12,451 nucleotides of DNA, from contig CAJYOV010000390.1 in the NCBI GenBank assembly GCA_913776405.1, forward strand, positions 1 to 12,451, in the 5' to 3' direction. The position numbers and the translations under genes were made by a program. The notes under the pieces are model-generated. The model saw only the letters and a program-made list of their open reading frames with translations, ran no database searches and was not told the DNA's origin. Positions 1-7,557 of the stretch are shown piece after piece; within the stretch, counting starts at the first letter, position 1; every line of letters starts with the position of its first letter. Source of the DNA: Pseudobdellovibrionaceae bacterium. GTDB lineage: Bacteria > Bdellovibrionota > Bdellovibrionia > Bdellovibrionales > JAMPXM01.

Positions 1-262
1 AAACCTGATGCCTTTCAACCGGGATCCGTTAGGATGTCTCAAAGAATACTGATGAACTTCCGATTTCAAAATTTAGTTTCCGAAGAAATTAAAGTCTTAA
101 ACTCATTAGTTCGATTCTACAGTGACAATCCGTTGTTTAGCGGAGAGCCCGTAACGAAGAATATAACCCGTGCTGGTCGAAATGTGCATGACAATGGCGC
201 TTCGATTTTGTGTCATTGATCTCACAACTTTGCCGGAAGCTAATCGAATCACGAGCGCGAGA
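1..262. other. Gene-free, lower-GC leader before ybaK
   Basis: By eye this stretch is richer in A and T than the coding DNA that follows. The only open frame of note, 34-219 on the + strand (61 codons), has no convincing ribosome binding site: its nearest G-rich run touches the ATG directly. Its product resembles no family I know and ends inside the region before the deacylase. I see no clear -35/-10 pair; a TTGTTT at 133-138 and TATAAC at 162-167 are 23 bases apart, which is too far. It probably holds the upstream control region of ybaK, possibly with the end of another transcript. Confidence 0.4.
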
Positions 263-754
263 ATGAAAGAAACAAAGTACCCAGTTACCCCTGCCGTCCA
301 TATGCTTCGCGAGAACAAAGTCGATTTCACTCCACGCCTTTATAAGTACGAAGAAAAAGGCGGCACCGCTGTTTCTTCGAGAGAACTCGGCGTCCCTGAA
401 GAGCGCGTGATCAAAACCCTAGTGATGGAAGATGAATCGAAGCATCCGCTCATCGTTCTCATGCATGGGCACAAACAAGTCTCCACAAAAGAACTCGCGC
501 GGCAAATCGGTGTGAAGTCGATTGCGCCCTGCAAACCTGAAGTTGCTAATCGCCACTCTGGCTACCAGGTCGGTGGAACTTCGCCTTTCGGCACAAAAAA
601 GAAAATGCCCGTCTACGCTGAAAAAACCATTCTCGATTTTGAAACAATCTTAATCAATGGCGGTGGCAAAGGTTTTCTCGTAGAACTTGCGCCCAAGGAG
701 CTAGAACGCGTCCTCGAGCCGACTTGGGTGAATGTCGCTATCGACTCAAAGTAA
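263..754 (+). CDS. ybaK: YbaK/EbsC-family Cys-tRNA(Pro)/aminoacyl-tRNA deacylase
   Basis: This cytoplasmic editing enzyme of the YbaK family is expected to hydrolyse mischarged tRNA, classically Cys-tRNA(Pro), to limit mistranslation. The 163-residue product is close to the family length of about 160 and aligns end to end in outline: TPAV near residue 9, the active-site-region lysine in KTLVM (K51), the signature GYQVGGTSPFG at 100-110, and the GGGKG turn at 133-137. I chose the ATG at 263 because the frame can be opened at 170 only by adding 31 residues the family lacks; the SD before 263 is weak (GAGCGCGAGA). The gene stands alone, with a 174-base gap before thpR. The related ProX and EbsC branches are alternatives for the exact substrate, but the family assignment is secure. 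Confidence 0.93.
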   Translation: MKETKYPVTPAVHMLRENKVDFTPRLYKYEEKGGTAVSSRELGVPEERVIKTLVMEDESKHPLIVLMHGHKQVSTKELARQIGVKSIAPCKPEVANRHSGYQVGGTSPFGTKKKMPVYAEKTILDFETILINGGGKGFLVELAPKELERVLEPTWVNVAIDSK

Positions 755-783
755 TATTGCCCATTAGCAAATATCTGAATCGT

Positions 784-902
784 GACAAAACCTAGACCCG
801 ATCACCTCCCCGCTTTACAAAGCGAGAAGGACGTCGTGTGCTTGAGACTAAGGGATGCCGAGCATCTCTCGAGCAAGCGGCCTTAGCGCCACTGCGCTAG
901 GG
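784..902 (+). ncRNA. Hairpin-rich intergenic segment, candidate leader or small RNA
   Basis: Several inverted repeats crowd the ybaK-thpR gap. CGCTTT/AAAGCG lies around 811-824. TGCTTGAG (839-846) pairs with CTCGAGCA (868-875) through one wobble and encloses GATGC-CGA-GCATC (854-866). CCTTAGCGC (881-889) pairs over nine positions with GCGCTAGGG (894-902) around a CACT loop. CTAAGG at 848-853 could instead pair with CCTTAG at 881-886, so two folds compete. It matches none of the motifs of SRP RNA, RNase P RNA or tmRNA that I checked by eye. It may be a 5' leader of thpR, a ybaK 3' end or a small RNA; the strand is assumed. Confidence 0.3.
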
Positions 903-916
903 ACGAAAATTTTGAA

Positions 917-922
917 TGGAGG
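917..922 (+). promoter_or_regulatory. Ribosome binding site of thpR
   Basis: TGGAGG sits six bases before the GTG at 929. It is the deciding evidence for a GTG start there, since the protein then begins with the family-typical short lead into RLFIGF. Confidence 0.75.
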
Positions 923-928
923 CTTTTA

Positions 929-1597
929 GTGTCGAAGCGCCTTTTCATTGGTTTTCCCGTCAAGATCGGATCGAGTCTCGAAAGCGCAGTTAAACGAACG
1001 AAGATCGGTGCCGATAAACGAGAAATCGATCTCGAGTGGGTGCCCTCTAAGAACTACCACGTGACGCTGAATTTTCTCGGTAACGTCTCGAGCGAAAAAA
1101 TCCCTCAAATCATCGAAGCGATCGAACGTGTTGCCAGTGTTCTACCGCCATTCGAAACATCGATTCGGGGCCTGGGCGCCTTTCCTGACGAACATCACAT
1201 GCGAGTTCTCTGGGCCGGCGTCCGCAAAAGTCGGGCTCTCAGTTTCGTGCAAAGTGAACTGGCTGAGGCGCTCGCGCAAATTGGTTTTGAGCCCGAAGGT
1301 CGCGACTATATTCCGCACTTAACACTTGCTCGCACACGGAAGTCACGATCTGGAAAAGACTTAGTGTCGCCTTATGTGCGAACGTCTTTTGAGGATGTGA
1401 CGGTCTCTCGGATTGCGTTATATGAAAGTGTTCTCCACGGTCCGAGACCGGTGTATGAAATTGTAAGAAGCTTCGATCTTCACACCGATGTGAGCGTCGA
1501 CGTTAGCGAACTTGAAAGAGTTGAAAGCCTAGAAGAAGAAGAAAATGAAATCGAATCTGCGTTCTCGCTCGATCAAACTGTTGGGGTTAGCGGCTAA
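929..1597 (+). CDS. thpR: RNA 2',3'-cyclic phosphodiesterase (ThpR/LigT) with acidic C-terminal tail
   Basis: This is a 2H-phosphoesterase-superfamily enzyme, expected to open 2',3'-cyclic phosphate ends on RNA; related enzymes can also ligate tRNA halves. Both catalytic HxTL motifs are present: HVTL at residues 44-47 and HLTL at 130-133, with RLFIGF at the N-terminus and the closing YEIVRSFDL strand near 166-174. The GTG start at 929 has a good SD. Family members usually end about where that strand ends. This product continues for 48 more residues (175-222), strongly acidic, including a four-Glu run near residues 202-205. The last 53 bases overlap the next gene, and the GAA codons of the Glu run lie just before the kinase ATG, so the two genes are probably co-transcribed and translationally coupled. 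The tail has no recognisable domain. Confidence 0.9.
   Translation: MSKRLFIGFPVKIGSSLESAVKRTKIGADKREIDLEWVPSKNYHVTLNFLGNVSSEKIPQIIEAIERVASVLPPFETSIRGLGAFPDEHHMRVLWAGVRKSRALSFVQSELAEALAQIGFEPEGRDYIPHLTLARTRKSRSGKDLVSPYVRTSFEDVTVSRIALYESVLHGPRPVYEIVRSFDLHTDVSVDVSELERVESLEEEENEIESAFSLDQTVGVSG
1531..1544 (+). promoter_or_regulatory. Purine-rich SD-like run for the ABC1 kinase, inside thpR
   Basis: A run of AGAAG repeats directly precedes the ATG at 1545 and is the only SD-like sequence there. In the thpR frame the same bases encode the acidic Glu run. It is not a perfect SD, so initiation may depend on ribosomes already translating thpR. Confidence 0.4.
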
Positions 1598-2861
1598 GGT
1601 CGGTGGCCGAGAGATCACTCAAAACGTAAAAGACAAATTCGCCCGCGGCGTGGAAGAAATCGCCTCGGGCCGTCTCAAAACTCGAATCGATCAAGCGAAG
1701 CTCATCGCTGAACATCTCTCGCAGCTCAAAGGCGCCGCGATGAAAGCAGGTCAGCTGTTGAGTCTCGACGGTGCCGATCTTTTCCCACCTGAAGCCGTTG
1801 AAATCCTCTCGAAACTTCAAGGTAAAGCGGACCCTGTCGATTGGTCGATCGTACGAGGTGTTCTCGAAGAAGATCTCGGTGAAGATAAGATCGCGCAATT
1901 TAAGGGACTCACCATCGTTCCTGAAGCTAGCGCGAGTATCGGCCAAGTTCACCGCGCACGGGTTAATGATCAAGAAGTTGCAATCAAGATCCAGTACCCT
2001 GGTATCGCAGACTCGATCGATTCCGATCTTAAAATTCTAAAAACGCTCGCGCAGAGCTTGGTGACCGTGACGGGCCGTCGTGTGCAGCTCGACGAAACGT
2101 TCGATGAACTGCGTCTCGTCCTCCATCAAGAAGCCAATTACGAGCTTGAGCTTCGTCATATGCAAGAGTACCGCGCTCTTCTCGATGGCGACCCAAATTT
2201 CGTCGTGCCCGTTCCACTTCCGGAATTTTCATCGAAGCGTGTTCTCACCATGTCGTGGGAACGAGGTATCACCTTGCAAGACTGGCTAAAGACAAAGCCA
2301 TCGCTTGAAGCTCGAAACACAATCGGCCGCAGGCTCCTCGATTTATATTGCCGCGAATTCTTTGAGTGGGGCTTAGTTCAAACGGACCCCAACTACGGCA
2401 ACTTTCTCATTCGACCTGACAATCTCGAACTCGTCGTTTTAGATTTCGGCGCAACTCTTCGTTACACCGCAGACTTCCGCCGAGAGTACGTGAAGCTTCT
2501 GAAAGTCGTGAACTCCCGCGATCCTGAAGCGATCGTTCAAGCGTCTATCGATTTTGGCCTCATGAGCGATAAAGAAGGTCCAGAGTCGCGCAAGCTTTTA
2601 GCTGACATGATGATTCTTTCGATCGAGCCGTTCGCCAAAGACGCGACTGCGTTCGATTTCAAAGATGCGGATTATTCACGACGTACGCGCGAGGCAACTC
2701 AAGCGTTTGCGCAGAGCTTGAAGTTCTCACCACCGCCAAGAAAGATCATCTTCCTTCACCGGAAGCTCGGCGGTATCTTCGCCTTCTTGAAGCGCCTGGA
2801 AGCCGAGATCGATGTCTCGGCTTACTGGTCGAAGATGGTCGACGCTAAAGTTAAGGATTAA
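1545..2861 (+). CDS. ABC1/UbiB-family atypical kinase (AarF/ADCK-like)
   Basis: This 438-residue member of the ABC1 (UbiB/ADCK3) protein-kinase-like family is related to proteins supporting quinone or other lipid metabolism at the inner membrane; the true substrate is unknown. The family signatures appear in order: the KxGQ motif as MKAGQ (66-70), the Ala-rich nucleotide loop as EASASIGQVHRA (127-138), the VAIK lysine (148), the EANYELE segment (196-202), the catalytic-loop equivalent TDPNYGNF (280-287) and the metal-binding DFG (300-302). There is no C-terminal pair of transmembrane helices as in E. coli UbiB, so it is more like the soluble ADCK-type members. The start at 1545 gives the usual basic lead-in before KLLGLAAKVG, which supports a real 53-base overlap with thpR. 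Its 3' end overlaps the convergent RND gene by 11 bases. Confidence 0.92.
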   Translation: MKSNLRSRSIKLLGLAAKVGGREITQNVKDKFARGVEEIASGRLKTRIDQAKLIAEHLSQLKGAAMKAGQLLSLDGADLFPPEAVEILSKLQGKADPVDWSIVRGVLEEDLGEDKIAQFKGLTIVPEASASIGQVHRARVNDQEVAIKIQYPGIADSIDSDLKILKTLAQSLVTVTGRRVQLDETFDELRLVLHQEANYELELRHMQEYRALLDGDPNFVVPVPLPEFSSKRVLTMSWERGITLQDWLKTKPSLEARNTIGRRLLDLYCREFFEWGLVQTDPNYGNFLIRPDNLELVVLDFGATLRYTADFRREYVKLLKVVNSRDPEAIVQASIDFGLMSDKEGPESRKLLADMMILSIEPFAKDATAFDFKDADYSRRTREATQAFAQSLKFSPPPRKIIFLHRKLGGIFAFLKRLEAEIDVSAYWSKMVDAKVKD

Positions 2862-5800
2862 CACCCACGCCGCTTGCGACTTCGTCTTCTTCAGGATCTG
2901 GCTTGCTCTCTAGTTTTGAGAGCGCGCTGTAAGCACAAGGTACGACATACAATGTGAAGAGTGTCGAGATGATCGTGCCGCCGACAATGGCTAGGCCCAT
3001 CGGAATGCGCGTTTCGCTTCCAGGCCCATGATCGATCGCGAGCGGTAGAGCCGCCGCGACTGTCGCAGCCGATGTCATTAAAATCGGCTTTAAACGCACC
3101 GGACACGCAATTAACTGAGCTTCATCTACCGTGGGGCCACGGCCGCCGTTCGCCGCCGCATCGAAAGAGTCCATGCCCTCTTCGTGAACGGCCTCACCGT
3201 GGCGAACCTTATTCGTGAACTCGACAAGAAGGATCGAGTTCTTCTTCGCGATCCCCATAAGAAGCAAGATGCCGATCATTGAGTAGAGGTTTAACGACTG
3301 ATCGAATAACGCCAGCGCAATGAAAGCGCCACTCACCGAGAATGGAAGAGCCAGCAAAATGCTGATTGGATGCAGGAAGCTATTAAATTGCGATGCCAAA
3401 ACCATGTAGGCGACGAGAACGCCGAGCGCGAGCGAGAAGTAAAGGCTTCCGAAGCTCTCGTCGAATGTTTGCGCGGCACCTTCGAGATTGAATGTATAAC
3501 CCGTTGGCAACTCTTCTCTCGAGATGCGTTCAGCCGCAGCGAGCGCGTCTGATTGCGATTTCCCCGGTGAAAGGCTGCCAAAGATCGAGATCGCTCGGCT
3601 CCGATTGATGCGTGTAATACTTTGGACCGTTGAGACCGTCTCCATCTTCACGAGATCGGAAAGCGGTACAAGGTTGGATGCGAAGTTACGAACTTGAAGC
3701 TGAGCGACTTGCTCAGGTGTCGTTCTCTCGTCTGCAGGAAGACTGATGCGAATATCGTAACGACGGCCATCATTGGTGAATTGACCCTGGCGAAGGCCGC
3801 CTACAGCAGCCGAAACAGTTTCGGAGATGGCTTCCGTGCTGACACCGTACTTCGCGCCGCGATCTCTCAATGGCATCAGGCGAAGCTCGGGTTGACCCTC
3901 TTTATAGTCGGTGTCGACGTCCGCAATCATGCCTGAATCCTGAAGCTTTTTAATGATCGCTTCAGATTTTTCTTTCAAGACTTTGTAATCGGGTCCGCGA
4001 ATGTTGAACGCGATCGGATAGCTTCGGCCCGAAGTCAGACCTCGGCTCGAGGCATCGCGTGCGTTCAATCTTAAAGACTTGTCGCCCTTAAATGTGTCTC
4101 GCGCAAGCTGCATAAACTTCGTATGAGGCATCTCAGGTCGATCCGCTTTTTCTTTCAGCGTTATGCCCATGAACGCCGAGTTTACGGCAGCACCCCCGCC
4201 CCCACTTCCAACCGATACAAAATAGTGATCGACCGAGGGCTGAGACTTAACCCAATTTTCGACCTTCGTGACTGCATCATTTGTCGCGGTCAAGGATGTG
4301 CCGGTCGGTGTCTGGATGTTGAGAAACACCAAGTTCTGGTCCGACGCCGGAACAAATTCTTTTCTAAGATGGCCAAAGAGCATCACGCTAAGAATAAAAA
4401 GACCTGTCGAGATAACGAGAACAGGCCACCGGAAACGCAGCGCAAGCGCCAGAGTTGCACGGTAACTTCGCGCGAGCGCGTGAAAGATCTTTGCAGTTCG
4501 CGTCGGCAACCAACCCTCATCATCGCCTCTTCGCATGAGGGTCGCGCAACGCATCGGCGTCAATGTGATGGCCTCAAGCAGCGAGAGCAAAACGGCGGTC
4601 GAAATCGTGATTCCGAACTGATAGAAGAACTTCCCGATAATCCCCTTCATGAAGATAACCGGCAGGAAGATCGCGACAACCGCAACTGTCGCAGCGAGGG
4701 CTGCAAGCCAGATTTCCGCAGCACCATCCGACGATGCAACCTTTCGCGACTTTCCCATTTTGAAGTGGCGAATAATATTTTCGAGCATCATAATCGCGTC
4801 GTCGACAACGATCGAAATCGCAAGAGCGAGTGCGAGAAGTGTAAAGAGATTCAGCGTGAAGCCCGCAAAGTACAGCACGATAAACGTGCCCAGAATCGAT
4901 GTCGGAATTGAGAGCAGAACGTTGATCACCGAAGTCCACGTGCCCAGGAACAAAAAGCAAATGATCGCCGTTGCGACCGCCGCCATCATCAGCTTGTGCG
5001 TTGTTGTTTCGACGATCTGACCCGTGGCTCTCGAGTAGTCTGAGTTCACCTGAAGCTTGTAGCCTTCCGGCATCGTCTTATTGAGCTCGGCCACCTTCTT
5101 GTAAACTTCTTCAGCGACTTTCACTTCGTTCGAACCGCGCTGCTTTTTGATTCCTAGCGCAAGGCCCGAAACTCCGTTGATGCGTGCAAGTCTGCGGACA
5201 TCGGTAAGACCATCTTCAACTGTCGCGATATCCTTCACACGTAGAACAGGCTCACGAATGACTTCGCCACCGCGGCTTCGAATCCAAAGATTGCCGATAT
5301 CCTCCGGCTCAACGCCCTCACCCATCGCGCGAACGTTCGTTGATTTCTTTTGGTCTTCGATGAAACCGGCACCGAGTTCGGAATGACCTTGCTGAATCGC
5401 AGTCGCCACGTCGAGGACGGTTAAAAGATTTCGTTTTAGCTTCTGATTATCGACAAAGATTCTGAGGTTTCTTGTGCTGAAGCCTTGTATATTGACTTCG
5501 CCTACGCCTGGTAAAACTTGAAGTTGATCGACCAGGACGAGATCGGCGAATCGAATTGTATCGCGAGGGCTCTGAGTCGACTGAAGACCGAGAGTCAATA
5601 TTGGATCTTCTTCCGGGTTTTGTTTGCGAATCGTTGGTGGGTCGATCCCAACAGGCAAACGCATCTGACTGATTGCCGCTTGCACTTCTTGAAGAGCCGC
5701 ATCGATGTTGCGATCGATCTCGAAGTCGAGGTTGATCGTGGCGCCACCCTGACGAATCGTAGATCGAATCTCTTTTAAGCCTTCGACCGCAATCACGCGA

Positions 5801-5973
5801 CTTTCAATCGGCTCTACCAAATCGGCTTCAATAACGGAAGGTGCCGCGCCTTCGTAAGTGATCGAGACACTCAAAACCGGAAAATCGACGTCGGGCATTT
5901 GGCTTACGCCTAAACGCATGAATGAAATCGCGCCGAAGACGATCAAGAACGTCATCAACATCCACGCAAACAC
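2851..5973 (-). CDS. RND-family (HAE1/AcrB-type) efflux transporter, inner-membrane subunit
   Basis: This is a proton-driven inner-membrane pump that, with a periplasmic adaptor and an outer-membrane channel, would export drugs, detergents or other amphiphiles. From the GTG at 5973 it is 1040 residues, the normal size. The TM1 stretch and the periplasmic segment VSQMPDVDFPVLSV are at the N-terminus. The proton-relay pair D391-D392 is in TM4 (VVDDAIMMLEN), and the relay lysine K911 in TM10 (GIAKKNSILLVEF) is equivalent to AcrB K940, so it should be active. Two porter/TolC-docking halves are recognisable. The loop between TM10 and TM11 is longer than usual (about 930-955, Gly/Asp/Glu-rich). The conserved INRPVFAW lead lies partly upstream of 5973 (see the in-frame extension). 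No adaptor or outer-membrane channel gene is next to it. Exported substrates cannot be read from the sequence. Confidence 0.95.
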   Translation of the reverse strand: MFAWMLMTFLIVFGAISFMRLGVSQMPDVDFPVLSVSITYEGAAPSVIEADLVEPIESRVIAVEGLKEIRSTIRQGGATINLDFEIDRNIDAALQEVQAAISQMRLPVGIDPPTIRKQNPEEDPILTLGLQSTQSPRDTIRFADLVLVDQLQVLPGVGEVNIQGFSTRNLRIFVDNQKLKRNLLTVLDVATAIQQGHSELGAGFIEDQKKSTNVRAMGEGVEPEDIGNLWIRSRGGEVIREPVLRVKDIATVEDGLTDVRRLARINGVSGLALGIKKQRGSNEVKVAEEVYKKVAELNKTMPEGYKLQVNSDYSRATGQIVETTTHKLMMAAVATAIICFLFLGTWTSVINVLLSIPTSILGTFIVLYFAGFTLNLFTLLALALAISIVVDDAIMMLENIIRHFKMGKSRKVASSDGAAEIWLAALAATVAVVAIFLPVIFMKGIIGKFFYQFGITISTAVLLSLLEAITLTPMRCATLMRRGDDEGWLPTRTAKIFHALARSYRATLALALRFRWPVLVISTGLFILSVMLFGHLRKEFVPASDQNLVFLNIQTPTGTSLTATNDAVTKVENWVKSQPSVDHYFVSVGSGGGGAAVNSAFMGITLKEKADRPEMPHTKFMQLARDTFKGDKSLRLNARDASSRGLTSGRSYPIAFNIRGPDYKVLKEKSEAIIKKLQDSGMIADVDTDYKEGQPELRLMPLRDRGAKYGVSTEAISETVSAAVGGLRQGQFTNDGRRYDIRISLPADERTTPEQVAQLQVRNFASNLVPLSDLVKMETVSTVQSITRINRSRAISIFGSLSPGKSQSDALAAAERISREELPTGYTFNLEGAAQTFDESFGSLYFSLALGVLVAYMVLASQFNSFLHPISILLALPFSVSGAFIALALFDQSLNLYSMIGILLLMGIAKKNSILLVEFTNKVRHGEAVHEEGMDSFDAAANGGRGPTVDEAQLIACPVRLKPILMTSAATVAAALPLAIDHGPGSETRIPMGLAIVGGTIISTLFTLYVVPCAYSALSKLESKPDPEEDEVASGVGVNP

Positions 5974-6069
5974 GGGCCGGTTGATCGAAAAGTCTGCGAG
6001 TGATGTGCGTCTCGATGTGTCTTTCAGGCGGCCCCCGATTGTCGTCGTAAGGACAAAACCACTTACTGA
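5974..6069 (-). other. In-frame upstream extension of the RND gene lacking ATG, GTG or TTG
   Basis: The RND reading frame stays open from 5973 up to a TAA at 6072-6070. Immediately before the GTG it encodes LADFSINRP, the conserved start of HAE1 pumps (xRPVFAW), so these bases are almost certainly translated. None of the 32 codons is ATG, GTG or TTG. The best candidate is CTG at 6027-6025, preceded by GGGGG four bases away, which would add 18 residues. Otherwise a base error or a frameshift upstream must be assumed. Confidence 0.6.
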
Positions 6070-6071
6070 TT

Positions 6072-6358
6072 AAGGCTATACAACAGATTACGAAATCACG
6101 ATGTAAAGCTAAACTCTCCGATGGTTTAAAGAAGGTCTAGTCTTTTACTCGAGTGCGGCTACAGATCATCCGTCTCAGGCGAAAGGGTGTCGTCGAGTGC
6201 CACAGTGTTGCCGCTGTAACGAGAGAATCCCAACATCTCGAGCGTGAGTCGTTTAACTGTCGTCATATGTGCGTCCTAGACCTGGTCTGTCGAGAAAAAC
6301 GAGCCCATCCTCTCACTGTTGCGTCGACATGACGGCTTGATTTCAAGGGGGAATTTTT
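6072..6358. other. Gene-free region before the envelope protein
   Basis: About 290 bases carry no ORF worth calling. Visible structure: a hairpin CGAGA (6220-6224) with TCTCG (6236-6240), and an 11-base palindrome AGACC-T-GGTCT at 6278-6288 that could be an operator or half of a folded leader. No strong -35/-10 pair stands out in either direction; a TTGCCG near 6209 followed 17 bases later by CAACAT is too weak to call. The region should hold the promoters of both divergent genes. Confidence 0.4.
6345..6351 (+). promoter_or_regulatory. Strong SD of the envelope protein gene
   Basis: AAGGGGG lies seven bases before the ATG at 6359 and fixes that start; the protein then opens directly with a signal peptide. 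Confidence 0.75.
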
Positions 6359-7471
6359 ATGAAAGCACTCGGATTACTTGCGGCCTCGTTCGCCTTCACT
6401 TCTAGCGCGTTCGCTGCAGACGTTTTTGTTCAGCAAGCACGCGGTTCAGATCTTTCGCGCCGCCAGGTTGCTGAAGTCACAAGCCTCGTCAAGAGCGCGG
6501 TTCGCAGCATGCCTGAACACCAATTGGTCACACGCCCGAACGCAGCTGACTTTGTTCTACAGCCAACAGTTCTCGCTCGTGGCGACGAAATGGTTCTCCG
6601 AATCGAGAAGATTAAAAACGGCGAAGTTCTCGCGATGAGCGAAGAGACTATCAACTCGTACGACGCTTCACGCGCTCGCGCGATGGCGGTTACCGAAACA
6701 GCGCTTCAGGACGATGGCTACGGTGACGAGATGGACGAAGATGACGGCACAATGAGCGCAACATCACAGAGCGCAGACGATGCCGACAGCTATGACACGA
6801 CTGAGTCTAGCTCTGATCGCTACGCAGCTGACACATCTGAATCGCAAGGCGCGATCGAAATGAATGGTTCACGTTCGCGCTCGAACTTGACCGATGACCA
6901 AACTGTTGGTCGCAGACCAGCAGCGACGTCGGCAACCGCTGACAACACGAGCTACACGCCATCGGCAGGCGCAGGCTCACCTTCAGTCGGTGAGCTCACA
7001 GCACCAAGCCCCCGCTTGATGAATCCAGACCGCGCTGGTCAGATCCAAGTCGGTCTCGGCCCATCGTTCGGTATCGGTATGGACAACGATAACGTCATGT
7101 ACGATATCTTGATCGGCTACGCGGTCGACTTTACGGACAACTTTGTCGGTAAAGCATTCGGTGACTTGAACTTCGGTACAGGTTCTGAAGCATCTCGCTT
7201 CTTGAACTTCGGTGTTGCAGGCGAGTTCTACCCGTCACGCGAACTTTTGACATTCGGTAAGCCGTACCTCGGCGCGGACGTCGGTTACGCTTTCGCTCGC
7301 GACACGGAATCGAATCAAGCGAGCAACCTCGCTCTCGGTGCAGCAGCTGGTTTCAAATTCCAAGCGGCTGAACTGAACTGGGACGTAAACGCTCACTACA
7401 CGATCTTGCTTGATGACGTCGCTGGCGACACGCCTTCCGTCTTCGCAGTTCGTCTCGCACTCGGCTTCTAA
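6359..7471 (+). CDS. Secreted two-domain envelope protein with C-terminal outer-membrane beta-barrel
   Basis: I do not recognise a named family. A signal peptide (residues 1-19, cut after AFA) is followed by a compact alpha/beta domain at about 20-112. Its ADFVLQPTVLARGDEMVLRI pattern recalls CsgG/LpoB-like periplasmic folds, by general look only. Residues 115-222 are an acidic, Ser/Thr/Ala-rich linker that should be disordered. Residues 227-370 alternate as about eight amphipathic strands, for example IQVGLGPSFGIGM, NFGVAGEFYPS and PYLGADVGYAF, and end in VRLALGF; a terminal Phe is the usual signal for insertion by the BAM machinery. It therefore probably sits in the outer membrane with the N-terminal domain in the periplasm. 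The start has a strong SD. It is a single-gene unit closed by the terminator just downstream. Role unknown. Confidence 0.85.
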   Translation: MKALGLLAASFAFTSSAFAADVFVQQARGSDLSRRQVAEVTSLVKSAVRSMPEHQLVTRPNAADFVLQPTVLARGDEMVLRIEKIKNGEVLAMSEETINSYDASRARAMAVTETALQDDGYGDEMDEDDGTMSATSQSADDADSYDTTESSSDRYAADTSESQGAIEMNGSRSRSNLTDDQTVGRRPAATSATADNTSYTPSAGAGSPSVGELTAPSPRLMNPDRAGQIQVGLGPSFGIGMDNDNVMYDILIGYAVDFTDNFVGKAFGDLNFGTGSEASRFLNFGVAGEFYPSRELLTFGKPYLGADVGYAFARDTESNQASNLALGAAAGFKFQAAELNWDVNAHYTILLDDVAGDTPSVFAVRLALGF

Positions 7472-7494
7472 GCGCGACTCTCACGCTAGATAAA

Positions 7495-7535
7495 CAAAAC
7501 GCCGCACCCATTGTTCGGGGCGGCGTTTTGTTTTT
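7495..7535 (+). terminator. Rho-independent terminator, likely bidirectional
   Basis: CAAAACGCCGC (7495-7505) pairs perfectly over 11 bases with GCGGCGTTTTG (7520-7530). CCC/GGG extend the stem inward after one bulged A, with a short loop and a T5 run after it. It ends the envelope-protein transcript. Because A-rich sequence lies on its left, it also resembles a terminator for the convergent DUF1993 gene, whose stop is 23 bases beyond. Confidence 0.93.
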
Positions 7536-7557
7536 CGAACTCTTACTCGTCTTGCTT

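Noticed and set aside
34..219. A 61-codon + strand frame at the window start.
   Set aside because: No ribosome binding site at a useful distance, no family resemblance, and a base composition unlike the nearby genes.
4123..4911. Long + strand open frame (262 codons) opposite the RND gene.
   Set aside because: It lies wholly antisense to a well-supported pump and has the Arg/charged-rich composition typical of a shadow frame, with no family signature.
6181..6250. Possible cobalamin riboswitch core (GCCGCTGTAACGAG resembles the B12 box CCGCAACTGT).
   Set aside because: The GGTG...TCC part upstream and the closing GCCACTG...GGGAAGG part downstream are missing, and the following gene is not a TonB-dependent transporter.
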